NCBI GenBank assembly: GCA_035358715.1
Contig: DAOPPX010000001.1
Span: forward strand, 186,001-250,000
Length of the DNA: 64,000 nucleotides
Source of the DNA: UBA8199 sp035358715
GTDB taxonomy: Bacteria > Verrucomicrobiota > Verrucomicrobiia > Limisphaerales > UBA8199
Direction: 5' to 3'
The notes beneath the pieces were generated by a model. The model worked only from the letters and a program-made list of their open reading frames with translations. It made no database searches and had not been told where the DNA came from. A program made the position numbers and the translations under genes. This document shows positions 8,289 through 16,475 of this stretch, in pieces (within the stretch, counting starts at the first letter, position 1; each line of letters begins with the position of its first letter).

Positions 8289-8525
8289 TTGGAAACACCC
8301 ATCTTCTGCGCGTTTCGCAGGGTCCAAGTTACCTCCGCCAAAGTCGACGTCGCCCGGGCCGCTGTCGCTGAAGCGATTATCAAGCACGCCGAGAAGCTCA
8401 AACTCGCCAAACCACATGAATTCCGGATCTCGGCTATCATCCCGCAGGAGAACCGCATCGCTGAATCACTCCATAAGCTGCCAGCAGGAACCTTTATCAT
8501 CTACCACATCCTGGTTCCAGTTTAA
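8289..8525 (+). CDS. Small hypothetical protein (78 aa)
   Basis: The frame opens at TTG 8289 and ends 23 bases before the NucS-like gene. The composition (Ala/Ile/Lys-rich helix at ~20-40, then beta-prone IIYHILVPV at the end) looks like a folded small protein rather than a random frame. No Shine-Dalgarno is obvious and no family is recognised. The 109 bases between it and the nuclease gene contain no other convincing ORF. Confidence 0.35.
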   Translation: METPIFCAFRRVQVTSAKVDVARAAVAEAIIKHAEKLKLAKPHEFRISAIIPQENRIAESLHKLPAGTFIIYHILVPV

Positions 8526-8548
8526 CGCCGCCGGCCAATCACCACGCA

Positions 8549-10105
8549 ATGACAAATCGCCTTGAGGACAAGATACGCGACTACCTGGCCAACCACCTTG
8601 ACCTGATTGAGAAAGGGCTGGTCTTTGTGGGCAAAGAATATGAGCTGCCCAACCCAGCGGGCGCCGGTGGTCGAATAGACCTCCTCGCCAGAGACATTTA
8701 CGGCCACGTTGTCGTCATTGAAATCAAGCGGAGCGATGCATCCGCCCGCCAGACGCTCAACGAAATCCACAAATACACGGCTCTCTTTCGTATTTCCCAG
8801 GGCTTGGATGAGTCCCGGATCAGGTTGATTGTCCTTTCAACCGATTGGCACGAGTTGCGCCTCCCGCTGTCTGAATACGCAGAGGTGACCCCTTACCCCG
8901 TTGAAGGCTTTTCGATAATCGCATTGCCGGACGGTGTGGTCACACAGGCTTCCAAAGTGGCCCTCCTGGAGAAAACCTCCGCGTTTAAGATCAGCCGTGT
9001 TCAGTGCATTTATCTCTACGAGTCGGCTGCCAAACGCGACGGAAACTTGGACAAGCTCGTTGCTGCTGTTAGGGCTGCCGGTGTGGAAGACTTTTCCATT
9101 TTCCGGTGCGATTACTCCGGGAAGGATTCGAGGGTGATCTACCCTCACGGCCACTATCTTTGCTTTTCCTCTCCAGCGCACACCTTGACAGCCGCAGAAT
9201 TCGAACGATGCAAAGCCCGCATCGGGTGGGAGGAATGCCTCGACCAGCCTGACGAGAACTTCCTTGACCATATCAACACGACCATGTCTGAGTTATGCGA
9301 CACCTTGGAATTTGGCTATCCCGAAAAACTGAATAATCTTTGTGCGGGTTGGTCGGTTTCCGTCTCATTCCGGGGAGGGCGGCTTGACCAGGGGCAATCC
9401 GTTCTGGCCGACGGGGAGATCGTCGCCCTCGCGCGGGGCGTGGATGGAGCCAGTCAGATTTACCTGCATAAGGTCTCATCTCCGCGGTTCGACGCTGGCT
9501 GGAAGCAGCTTTGCAGCGACCTGGAACCCTTGCTGCTTGGCAATGCAGCGTGGCGCGAGGTGGTGCCTCGGTTTTTGGCAGAGGTGGAAACGGTTGCTCC
9601 CTGTGCCACGGTATCGGTTTCCGTTTACAATCCAGCCAACCTGTTCATGGCTCTTTACTGGATCGCGTGGAACCAGGATTATTCAAAATGTCCTCACCTG
9701 GAAATCGTAGTGGAGGATGGTGCTACCGGGCTGGTAAGAATTTTGGTCGGAATTCTGGCTTGGGATCGTCAGCTGATCCGAGCGACGCCGGAGGAATTGA
9801 TGAGCCAGATCTATGGGGATGACTTTGGCTGGTTCGCTGCCGTCACATTACACCAAACATTTGAGGAAGAGGACGCAGTGCTGGCTGCACATCATTTGAG
9901 GGCAGCTACAGTGGAGTGGCGCTTCGAAGCAAACCGCGAGATAGGACCAACGGAGGTCCTGCCCGCCAACGGAGAGCTTTGTCGCAAGCCATTCGGTGAA
10001 GTTCATCAGAGGCCATTTAGGGAATTCATCGCCGCCCATTCGACCTACCTCGCGGCATTGAAAGCCCTTTTGGAGGACAGAACCGCCGGGCTGCCAGGGA
10101 GTTGA
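8549..10105 (+). CDS. Protein with N-terminal NucS-like (DUF91) endonuclease domain
   Basis: 518 aa. Residues 1-85 match the NucS C-terminal nuclease domain: LEDKIRDYL helix, a Gly-rich loop G-R-I-D44-L-L-A-R-D, then V-V-V-I-E58-I-K60-R, the D...ExK site of PD-(D/E)XK nucleases, and a conserved LNEIHKYTALF helix. The remaining ~430 residues are unrecognised and may recognise a ligand or DNA. It follows the Argonaute-nuclease pair on the same strand and is the second nuclease-fold protein of the cassette. It ends 5 bases before the convergent gene end at 10111. Confidence 0.75.
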   Translation: MTNRLEDKIRDYLANHLDLIEKGLVFVGKEYELPNPAGAGGRIDLLARDIYGHVVVIEIKRSDASARQTLNEIHKYTALFRISQGLDESRIRLIVLSTDWHELRLPLSEYAEVTPYPVEGFSIIALPDGVVTQASKVALLEKTSAFKISRVQCIYLYESAAKRDGNLDKLVAAVRAAGVEDFSIFRCDYSGKDSRVIYPHGHYLCFSSPAHTLTAAEFERCKARIGWEECLDQPDENFLDHINTTMSELCDTLEFGYPEKLNNLCAGWSVSVSFRGGRLDQGQSVLADGEIVALARGVDGASQIYLHKVSSPRFDAGWKQLCSDLEPLLLGNAAWREVVPRFLAEVETVAPCATVSVSVYNPANLFMALYWIAWNQDYSKCPHLEIVVEDGATGLVRILVGILAWDRQLIRATPEELMSQIYGDDFGWFAAVTLHQTFEEEDAVLAAHHLRAATVEWRFEANREIGPTEVLPANGELCRKPFGEVHQRPFREFIAAHSTYLAALKALLEDRTAGLPGS

Positions 10106-10110
10106 CCCGA

Positions 10111-10436
10111 TCAGGGTTCTTTGAAGGTGCGCCAAATTCTAACCCGGCGAATTTGATCGCAGCCTGCTTTCCCCATCCCCCTCACAGACACAGCCCCGTG
10201 GTAAGCCACCCTCTTCAAGGTGGTTTCAACAATCCTGTAGCTCTGTTCCTCAAAACACCAGGAATGGCTCCGCCAGATTCCGTCGTTGGACAGGGCATAT
10301 CCTGTGCAAAGGTGGAGATGCGGGTTTGTCTCTTGAAGCAAAATGGAATTGTCGTGGCAGCGGATGGCCTCCCCACGAACCAGGACGATCTCCTTCTGCA
10401 AGGGAACCCACGTTTTGCCGTGGTGCAGAATCAACT
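10111..10436 (-). pseudogene. 3' part of orphan gene split by the IS66 element
   Basis: On the minus strand codons run from the target duplication to a stop at 10111, encoding 105 residues beyond the junction (LHHGKTWVPL..., then a C-H-x-N-S motif, G-Y-A-L-S-x-D-G-x-W-R-S-H-S-W and I-V-E-T-T). They continue in frame from the codon ATT (12906-12904) at the other side of the element once the IS and one target copy are removed. The Cys/His-rich GYALS...HSW block looks like a conserved domain. It now lacks a start and is presumably silent. Confidence 0.85.
10429..10436. repeat. IS66 target site duplication, left copy
   Basis: AATCAACT, identical to 12904-12911. Eight bases is the usual IS66 duplication length. 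Confidence 0.95.
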
Positions 10437-10458
10437 GTAAGCGTCATGCCAAGCACCT
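10437..10458. repeat. IS66 terminal inverted repeat, tnpC side
   Basis: GTAAGCGTCATGCCAAGCACCT; pairs with 12882-12903, two mismatches at positions 14-15. Confidence 0.93.
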
Positions 10459-10488
10459 GTGAAGCTCAGATGGGATAAGCGACGACGA

Positions 10489-12015
10489 TTATGACGCGAG
10501 TTGTCGCAGCGGCTTGGTATGGGCCATCGCCCAGGCGGCGGGCGTTACTTCGGGGATCTGGTGGTTGGTCATACTCGGAAGGCGACTGAGCACATCCTTA
10601 AGATAGGCATAGGGGTCGACGTTTCGCCGCCGGCAGCTCTCGATGATGGTGTAGAGGATGGCGCTGCGTTCTCCGGCACCTGCTTCACCAACGAACAGCC
10701 AGTTCTTTTTGCCCACCGCGGTGGGCCGGATGGCGTTCTCGACCAGATTATTGTCGATCTCGATTCGGCCGTCCTGCAAGTAAACCTCCAGACCGGGCAT
10801 TTGTCCCAACGCATAGTCTATCGCAGTGCCCATCGCACTTTGCGGCAGGAAACGCCGGACAGCCAGGAGCCGCTCGCACGCGCGTTTGAGTCGCTGCACA
10901 ATGGGCCTACTTTGGCTGGCGCGCACGGCTGCTCGTAAATTGGGACCAGCCTTTACTCGCCGCAACTCTGCCTCGATCCGGTAAAGGTGCTGGATCTGGC
11001 GCAACACCCAGCCGGCAGTTCGAGGTGCGGTTTCTTGGGCCTCATAAAACTTGCGCCGCGCATGGGCCCAACAACCGGCCAGGGTCAGTGGCTTAGAGCG
11101 TCCCTTGGCAAAAGCTCGATACGCGGCGTAGCCGTCGCATTGGATCGTGCCAGTAAAGTCCACAGGCACAATGGTATCCAGACAGGCAGCAGCTCGGCTG
11201 GTATGCCACTGGAAAAACACGTCGCCACCGGGGCGGTTCCCTGTCCAGAGATAGCCTTGCAGCGCCCGGCCAGCTCCGGGTTCCAGGTAGTTGATGGGCG
11301 TTTCGTCCAACTGCACATAACCGCCGCCCATCACCCCGGTGCGGATGTGTTCATAAATCGGCTTGAGCCAATCGGCCATCAACTCGATCCACCGCCCCAA
11401 AGTCTGGCGTGGCAGATGAATGCCGTAGCGGCGAGCCAAGATCTGTTCCAGCCGATAGAGCGGCACATGGTCGCAGTATTTAGTCACCGCAACGTGCGCC
11501 ATTAGCGCCGGACTGGCCAGGCAACGTTCCTGCAAGCTCAGGGGTAGTGGAGCAATCACCGGGGCACGGTCCGGATCGGAACGATGCACATATTTGCGGC
11601 GCACCAAGCGGCGACGCAGGAAGCGCCCCGGCTCGTAATCCAGTTGCTCGCTCACCTCCTGACCAATGCAACGCCACTGTTGCGGCTCAGCTTTGACTGG
11701 CTCCGGATCCACCACTTCTTCCACCACGGGCAGGTTCTCTGGCAGGCGAGTGGAACGGGTTTTGCGTGCCAGGCGAACCGTCGGAGTCGAGGCGGGTGCG
11801 ACTTGAGGTGCCGGCGCTGGTTCAGTGGCCTCCAAAGACGGGCTCAGCAGCAATTGCAGCTGCGCCGGGTCCAGCGTCTCACTGCTGGAACCGAAGACTC
11901 GCCGAACCAGCAGGTTGATCTTTTCCCGCAGCAGTTGGTTCTCGCGCAGGCTCTGGGCCAAAGCCGTCCGACACTGCTCCAGCAGCGTTGTCAGTTCAGC
12001 TTCGCGCGGCGTCAT
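10489..12015 (-). CDS. tnpC: IS66 transposase TnpC
   Basis: 508 aa. An N-terminal coiled leucine-rich segment and Gln/Pro-rich linker precede a zinc-finger-like region and the catalytic core. Visible DDE residues: Asp in VQLDETPI, Asp in IQCDGYAAY and Glu in NNLVENAIRP, followed by the family-typical KNWLFVGEAGAGERSA region. Full length with no frameshift, so the element is probably active. Confidence 0.96.
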   Translation of the reverse strand: MTPREAELTTLLEQCRTALAQSLRENQLLREKINLLVRRVFGSSSETLDPAQLQLLLSPSLEATEPAPAPQVAPASTPTVRLARKTRSTRLPENLPVVEEVVDPEPVKAEPQQWRCIGQEVSEQLDYEPGRFLRRRLVRRKYVHRSDPDRAPVIAPLPLSLQERCLASPALMAHVAVTKYCDHVPLYRLEQILARRYGIHLPRQTLGRWIELMADWLKPIYEHIRTGVMGGGYVQLDETPINYLEPGAGRALQGYLWTGNRPGGDVFFQWHTSRAAACLDTIVPVDFTGTIQCDGYAAYRAFAKGRSKPLTLAGCWAHARRKFYEAQETAPRTAGWVLRQIQHLYRIEAELRRVKAGPNLRAAVRASQSRPIVQRLKRACERLLAVRRFLPQSAMGTAIDYALGQMPGLEVYLQDGRIEIDNNLVENAIRPTAVGKKNWLFVGEAGAGERSAILYTIIESCRRRNVDPYAYLKDVLSRLPSMTNHQIPEVTPAAWAMAHTKPLRQLAS

Positions 12016-12091
12016 CGGTTGCGAAATCAGACGCAGCCGCTCCAGTCCGTGTTCAAAAAAGATGATGACTTAGCACATTTTTTCCTGTGCC

Positions 12092-12448
12092 TCAGCTCTC
12101 GCGCTCATACCACGGCCGTAGCTTGCCCCCGCGCAAGTCCACTCCGTCGGTCAGCATCGCCAGGGCCTCCGGCCGCACGCACAACTTGGTGCGCTCCGGC
12201 TCGCACGCCTTGGGCCAGGAAAAAGTGCCTTGTTCTAAACGCTTGGTTAACACCCACAGCCCGGTGCCATCCCAATACAGGATCTTCAACCGGTTATGCC
12301 GCCGGTTACAGAATACGTAAAGGGCTCCGGCCTTGGGATCTTCGCCCAGACGCTCAAGCACGGCGGCGTAAAGCCCGTTGAACCCCTTGCGCATGTCACA
12401 GGGCTCCACCGCCACGAACACCTTCAAGCTCCCGGTAAAACTCAACAT
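12092..12448 (-). CDS. tnpB: IS66 accessory protein TnpB (Orf2)
   Basis: 118 aa with the conserved CDMRKGFNGL and LYVFCNRRHNRLKILYWDGTGLWV blocks of IS66 Orf2. Overlaps the end of tnpA by 7 bases, which fits coupled translation. Intact. Confidence 0.96.
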   Translation of the reverse strand: MLSFTGSLKVFVAVEPCDMRKGFNGLYAAVLERLGEDPKAGALYVFCNRRHNRLKILYWDGTGLWVLTKRLEQGTFSWPKACEPERTKLCVRPEALAMLTDGVDLRGGKLRPWYERES

Positions 12449-12843
12449 GGCTGCTCCAGGGCGCGCACCAAAGCCGCCGCCAGCGGGATTTGACCGGCAT
12501 CATGGATTTCCAATCGCGCTCCGCCCGGCAGTTGCACCTGCAAGGCCGGCATGCGCGGTGCTGGTCCCACCACAGCTTCCAACAAACGCAACGGTGACCT
12601 TCTCTTCGGCCGCTTCGTTCGTCGGTAACGGTGCACCCAGGCTGCAAAGGTCGAATACTTCAGACCGGTTCGCCGGGCGAACTGCACAGCGGACACACCG
12701 CTGCGTTCAAACTCGGCCAGGATGACGCGGCGTTGTTCCTGGGACGTCCGCACCCGCCCTTTGGTGTCCAAGTTCACCGGCAGCCTTGGCATCACTGCCC
12801 CAGGGGCCACGAAAGAGGATTCAGAACCACTCGTAGGTATCAT
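12442..12843 (-). CDS. tnpA: IS66 accessory protein TnpA
   Basis: 133 aa. Residues ~30-75 form a helix-turn-helix (RRVILAEFERSGVSAVQFARRTGLKYSTFAAWVHRYR in pieces), the DNA-binding element of IS66 OrfA. The first ~30 residues are less conserved, so a later start is possible. Confidence 0.9.
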   Translation of the reverse strand: MIPTSGSESSFVAPGAVMPRLPVNLDTKGRVRTSQEQRRVILAEFERSGVSAVQFARRTGLKYSTFAAWVHRYRRTKRPKRRSPLRLLEAVVGPAPRMPALQVQLPGGARLEIHDAGQIPLAAALVRALEQPC

Positions 12844-12881
12844 AGCTCTCAGAACTATGATATTTGTCAGAATCTAGCCAG

Positions 12882-12903
12882 AGGTGCTCCGCATGACGCT
12901 TAC
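12882..12903. repeat. IS66 terminal inverted repeat, tnpA side
   Basis: Reverse complement reads GTAAGCGTCATGCGGAGCACCT; partner of 10437-10458. Confidence 0.93.
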
Positions 12904-12911
12904 AATCAACT
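12904..12911. repeat. IS66 target site duplication, right copy
   Basis: AATCAACT, identical to 10429-10436. Confidence 0.95.
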
Positions 12912-13581
12912 GGATGTCCTCCTCGAAAGTGGCGCAAACGACGGTTCCGCCGATAGCTTTTAGCCGCTGGCCGAGGATCTTCCATTCCGGCGTCCTCGCG
13001 CTGTGATCGCGCAAGTGGCTTTCGTTCAGGTCATGGGCTTCGCGGTCTCTGGTCACGTGCCAGCGCACCCTTGAAACCTGATTTCCAAGCGGGTGGACGG
13101 CACCGGCCTCGATTTCGGCATCTTGGACGTCAAAACGTGCCGCCAAACGAGAAAGTCGGACCTTGGGCCGGTTTTTGCTCAGTCGCCGCAACTCCTGACA
13201 CACCGTCCAGGCACAGCCATCCTTGCGGTCGGCCCATGCGCCAGTGACGATGATCGGATGGATCCTCCCCGAGAAATCTCTGAATATTCTTCGGGCTGCG
13301 CGTCGCAGCCCTTCTTCTGTCTCACCGGCCCGGTACGTTCGGTCGGCGCAGGAGACCGCTTCTTGAACTTCCGCGAATCGCGGGACTTCGTCATCTAGAT
13401 CGGATCCCGACACGACTGCTTTGTAGGCGTCTAGGAACGTGAACTCCGCACAGAGCTGCGCTCTCCGCATCCGCGCGTAACGGTCCCAGTCGTTGTTCCA
13501 ATCATTGGCCGTTTGAAAGCTGCCGCATAAACTGCCCGGATGGACGAGAACCAGGAGCGGCTTTGGGTAGAGCGTTTTCAC
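12904..13581 (-). pseudogene. 5' part of orphan gene split by the IS66 element
   Basis: Best start is GTG at 13581, overlapping the stop of the 951-aa gene as GTGA; it gives 226 codons before the IS. With the downstream part the intact protein would be about 331 aa. As it stands, translation runs 9 more codons into the IS and stops at 12874. The N-terminus is hydrophobic with H-P-G-S-L-C-G-S; no known family is recognised. It was the last gene of the minus-strand helicase-Clp operon. Confidence 0.85.
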
Positions 13582-16433
13582 TCGTCCTTTGGCTTGGGCA
13601 GCGGAATGTTTGCCGGCAGGCTGCGGTTCGCTTCCGGGTTGCTGGGTTTCCAACCCTTCTCAGTGGCCAGCGCCCATATTTCGCCGCTCTGCCGGCCGGC
13701 AAGTTTGATGCCGGCATTGACCAGAAAGCTCAGACAGCTCTCCAGGTCGGTTTTGTCGAGTTCCAGTCGGCGGAACTTGATCGTCTTGCAATTGTCCTCC
13801 CAAAGTTCGAGCAACCCGCCGTCGGCGAGGTATTTCTCCTTTTCGTGCTCCCAAAACCGCTCCTTCAGTACTTCTTCGATATGCTCTTGGTAAAAGCGGA
13901 CTGTCGCCCAGCGCCGGTTTTTCCGCTGCCGCTTGGTGGCTTGCTTGAGTAAAATCTTTCGGGATTCCATGAGGGCTGACTCATCGAACCAGAGCAAGCG
14001 GTGCCCATACACTGTGAAAGGGAACCGGCGCAGTTCCGGCGCCAACTGTTCGAGGCGCGACTTTTCATATTCCGGGGTATGGGCGTCGTCCGAAGGCTGG
14101 TTTGGGTTTTGGTCGCTGGGATCGAGGCAGATGTCGGCAGAAAGGGTGGCCCAGTAAGGCGATGGTTGGAGTCTTACTGCCCCCTTTGTTCGCTCCCATT
14201 TGGCCTGCTTCAGAGTCCATTCCGGCTCGCCCTCGCCGCTCCAAGTATCCCGCGCTCGCACACCATGAATATAGAGAGCGTGCTGTGACGCAGTCACCGC
14301 TACAAAGGTTTTCCAGCGCCCTTTGTCTTGTCTCTGCATGGTTTCACGAACTTCACTGAGCAGGTGCTGATATTCCGGTTCCGACAGGAATTCCTCACGG
14401 CGGCCATGTTTGGGCCATTCGCTCCATTCCGGCAGTTGCGCCAACACTTCCCAGCGGCCGGTTTCGGTTCCAGGCATGTACCAATCCAAGGTCGCCTTCA
14501 ATTCCTGCCCGTCGAGACCCCAGGTTTCGCGAACCACCAGGCCGAGAATTCCCGGCACACGTCGCAGACAGGTGACGGTGTAACCGGTATCCTTGGCGAT
14601 GACAAGCCAGTGGGGCCTCGCGGCGGCGATTCGGGCTGCGGTTTGCGCGTTGGCCGGGTTGGCATGGATCTCCAACCGCAACCGCACCTCGTTCAGTATC
14701 TGCTTGTATGCCGTCTTCTCGGCTGCGGTGAGGCTTCGGGAGAACCGGTTTTTTTGCTTCCACCAGGGCAGGATGGCGGACAAACACTGGCGTGCTTCCC
14801 CTTCTTCTATCCCGCATTGGGCGGCGGCCTGCCGGACCAGCAAATCCACAAATGGCTTTTCGTTTTCCTTCTCCTCGCGCTTGAGCCGCAGGGTGGCCTG
14901 GAGCAGCGGGAAGCTGGTGAGGTAATGGTGACGATTGGCCCGATCACCCAAATAGAACTCAATGTCCTCCTCCGCGGCATCGTCGAAATTAAGAATGAAA
15001 TCGTCGCTCCTATAGAGATTGAAGGTTGCCCGCCGCTTGGTTTCCTCCCGCTGGAATGGGAACTGAAAATCGCGCCCATCAGACCCGACGCCCGCCAGGG
15101 TGTAAACCACATTGCGCTGCGGCCAGTCCACAAACCTGGGATGGGTGCGGCTGTAACCCTCTTTGCGGCTCTCATGCTGGTAGCGCATGTAGGAGGTGCC
15201 GCCAAAGACGATGCGCTTTCCCACCTCCAGCCGATCGTTGAGTGCCCGTCTCCATTCTGCGTATGGCCTGCGCCCGCTCCCCAACAGGTTCTCGGCATCC
15301 CGGATGAGCCGGATGACTGCCGGATCTGGATTCGGATCAAGCAGATTCACCCGTTCCACCGCTAACGGATAGAAAACGCGGGTGCGGTCAACAATTCCCT
15401 GGAGCAGCAGCGCTGCCTGGAGATAGAGCTTCCGCAATCCCTGAGCTTCGTTGAGGGCCTTCTGGTAGCTGACGCTGCCCGGTTGCAGGGGTTCCTGGCT
15501 CCATTTGTCATAGAACAACGCCTCGAACTCCGCTCTGGTGGGAAACAGGTGGCCCGGCAATTCGAGATTATTCCAGATGCGCCAGAGTTTTTGGCCGTTA
15601 CGCACCAGGATATAAGTGCCGCCGTTAGCCTGGTTGAAAATGATTTTCTCCCAGACCGTTGCGTCGGCGTAGAACTTCTCTCCCCGGCGCAGCCGCAGCG
15701 CGACGATGCCCTTGGCCTCCGGCAGTACCTGCCGCAGGTGCTCGGGTTCACAAAGCCACCGGTCAAAATCGTCTATGGTCTTGAAATCGATTCCGCCTTC
15801 GTCGGTGCGCAACGCACATTCCTCATCCATGTACAAGACCGTCTGGCGGACTGCGATGGGTTCTTCTGCCGGCGCCGGATCTCCTTCCTGAATGCAGGTG
15901 AAATGTTCGTCCCGGCCCAAGTAGAGATTGATGGTGTCGATGGCATAGTTGAGCCTCTCGAGCTGTTCACCCCATTTCGTGGCGGCCAACTCCAGGATTT
16001 TCTCCTGCTCGACGAGAATGCTTTTCATCTCGGTTTTGAGCACCTCGACTCGCCTCTTGGCTTGGAGCGCGGTTCTCTTGGCTTGGACAACCTCGTTGCG
16101 TTTCTGGGTGGTGATGAGAGCCTGACCACCCGTGCCGGGCTCCGTTTGCTCCATGAGCAGGCCAGCTGGTTCAGCGGTATCACCCGCGTCGGCTTGGGCT
16201 AACAGGCGCTCCAGTTGAGCCATCCGTTCTGCGCGTCCAGAGGACGCCGGCTCAAAGTGGGTCGCAAACTCCTCGTCGTCATAGTAAAACTGCGCTTCGC
16301 CGCGAAGACCATGAATCTGGCCTTCGGCGTCCGTCCAGGCGAGGACCAGATCCCCGGGCTTGAGGCTGTCCACTTCTCTCGCCACCCGGTAATAGGCTCC
16401 GGTCCTGGGTGGTTTGCCGGTTTGTGTGTTCAC
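13578..16433 (-). CDS. Large hypothetical protein (951 aa) of the helicase-Clp operon
   Basis: A soluble protein. Residues ~1-60 look like a small barrel (GDLVLAWTDAEGQIHGL), residues ~105-170 are a charged coiled coil (KRTALQAKRRVEVLKTEMKS and following), and the rest is mixed with several Trp/Tyr-rich strands. No Walker motif, nuclease triad or signal peptide could be identified. It starts 42 bases after the Clp gene and overlaps the next gene by GTGA. The Clp linkage suggests it is a partner or structural scaffold of the AAA+ machine, but this is inference. Function unknown. Confidence 0.8.
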   Translation of the reverse strand: MNTQTGKPPRTGAYYRVAREVDSLKPGDLVLAWTDAEGQIHGLRGEAQFYYDDEEFATHFEPASSGRAERMAQLERLLAQADAGDTAEPAGLLMEQTEPGTGGQALITTQKRNEVVQAKRTALQAKRRVEVLKTEMKSILVEQEKILELAATKWGEQLERLNYAIDTINLYLGRDEHFTCIQEGDPAPAEEPIAVRQTVLYMDEECALRTDEGGIDFKTIDDFDRWLCEPEHLRQVLPEAKGIVALRLRRGEKFYADATVWEKIIFNQANGGTYILVRNGQKLWRIWNNLELPGHLFPTRAEFEALFYDKWSQEPLQPGSVSYQKALNEAQGLRKLYLQAALLLQGIVDRTRVFYPLAVERVNLLDPNPDPAVIRLIRDAENLLGSGRRPYAEWRRALNDRLEVGKRIVFGGTSYMRYQHESRKEGYSRTHPRFVDWPQRNVVYTLAGVGSDGRDFQFPFQREETKRRATFNLYRSDDFILNFDDAAEEDIEFYLGDRANRHHYLTSFPLLQATLRLKREEKENEKPFVDLLVRQAAAQCGIEEGEARQCLSAILPWWKQKNRFSRSLTAAEKTAYKQILNEVRLRLEIHANPANAQTAARIAAARPHWLVIAKDTGYTVTCLRRVPGILGLVVRETWGLDGQELKATLDWYMPGTETGRWEVLAQLPEWSEWPKHGRREEFLSEPEYQHLLSEVRETMQRQDKGRWKTFVAVTASQHALYIHGVRARDTWSGEGEPEWTLKQAKWERTKGAVRLQPSPYWATLSADICLDPSDQNPNQPSDDAHTPEYEKSRLEQLAPELRRFPFTVYGHRLLWFDESALMESRKILLKQATKRQRKNRRWATVRFYQEHIEEVLKERFWEHEKEKYLADGGLLELWEDNCKTIKFRRLELDKTDLESCLSFLVNAGIKLAGRQSGEIWALATEKGWKPSNPEANRSLPANIPLPKPKDE

Positions 16434-16475
16434 TGTGCTCTTGGGGCTGCTTCCTGGCGGCCAGACTTGGCACTG

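Larger units (their letters stand above)
10437..12903 (-). mobile_element. IS66-family insertion sequence (2467 bp)
   Basis: Bounded by 22-bp terminal inverted repeats starting GTAAGCGTCATGC, with 20 of 22 positions matching, and by a perfect 8-bp target duplication. It carries the standard three genes tnpA, tnpB and tnpC, all intact, on the minus strand. Perfect ends and duplication indicate a recent insertion. It interrupts a minus-strand gene, and removal restores one reading frame of about 331 codons. Confidence 0.97.

Noticed and set aside
10102..10440. Plus-strand ORF of 112 codons with a proteasome-like KQNGIVVAADG segment
   Set aside because: The minus strand of the same interval continues the IS-split gene in frame across the target site, which explains the region better; the plus-strand reading ends at the IS border by chance.
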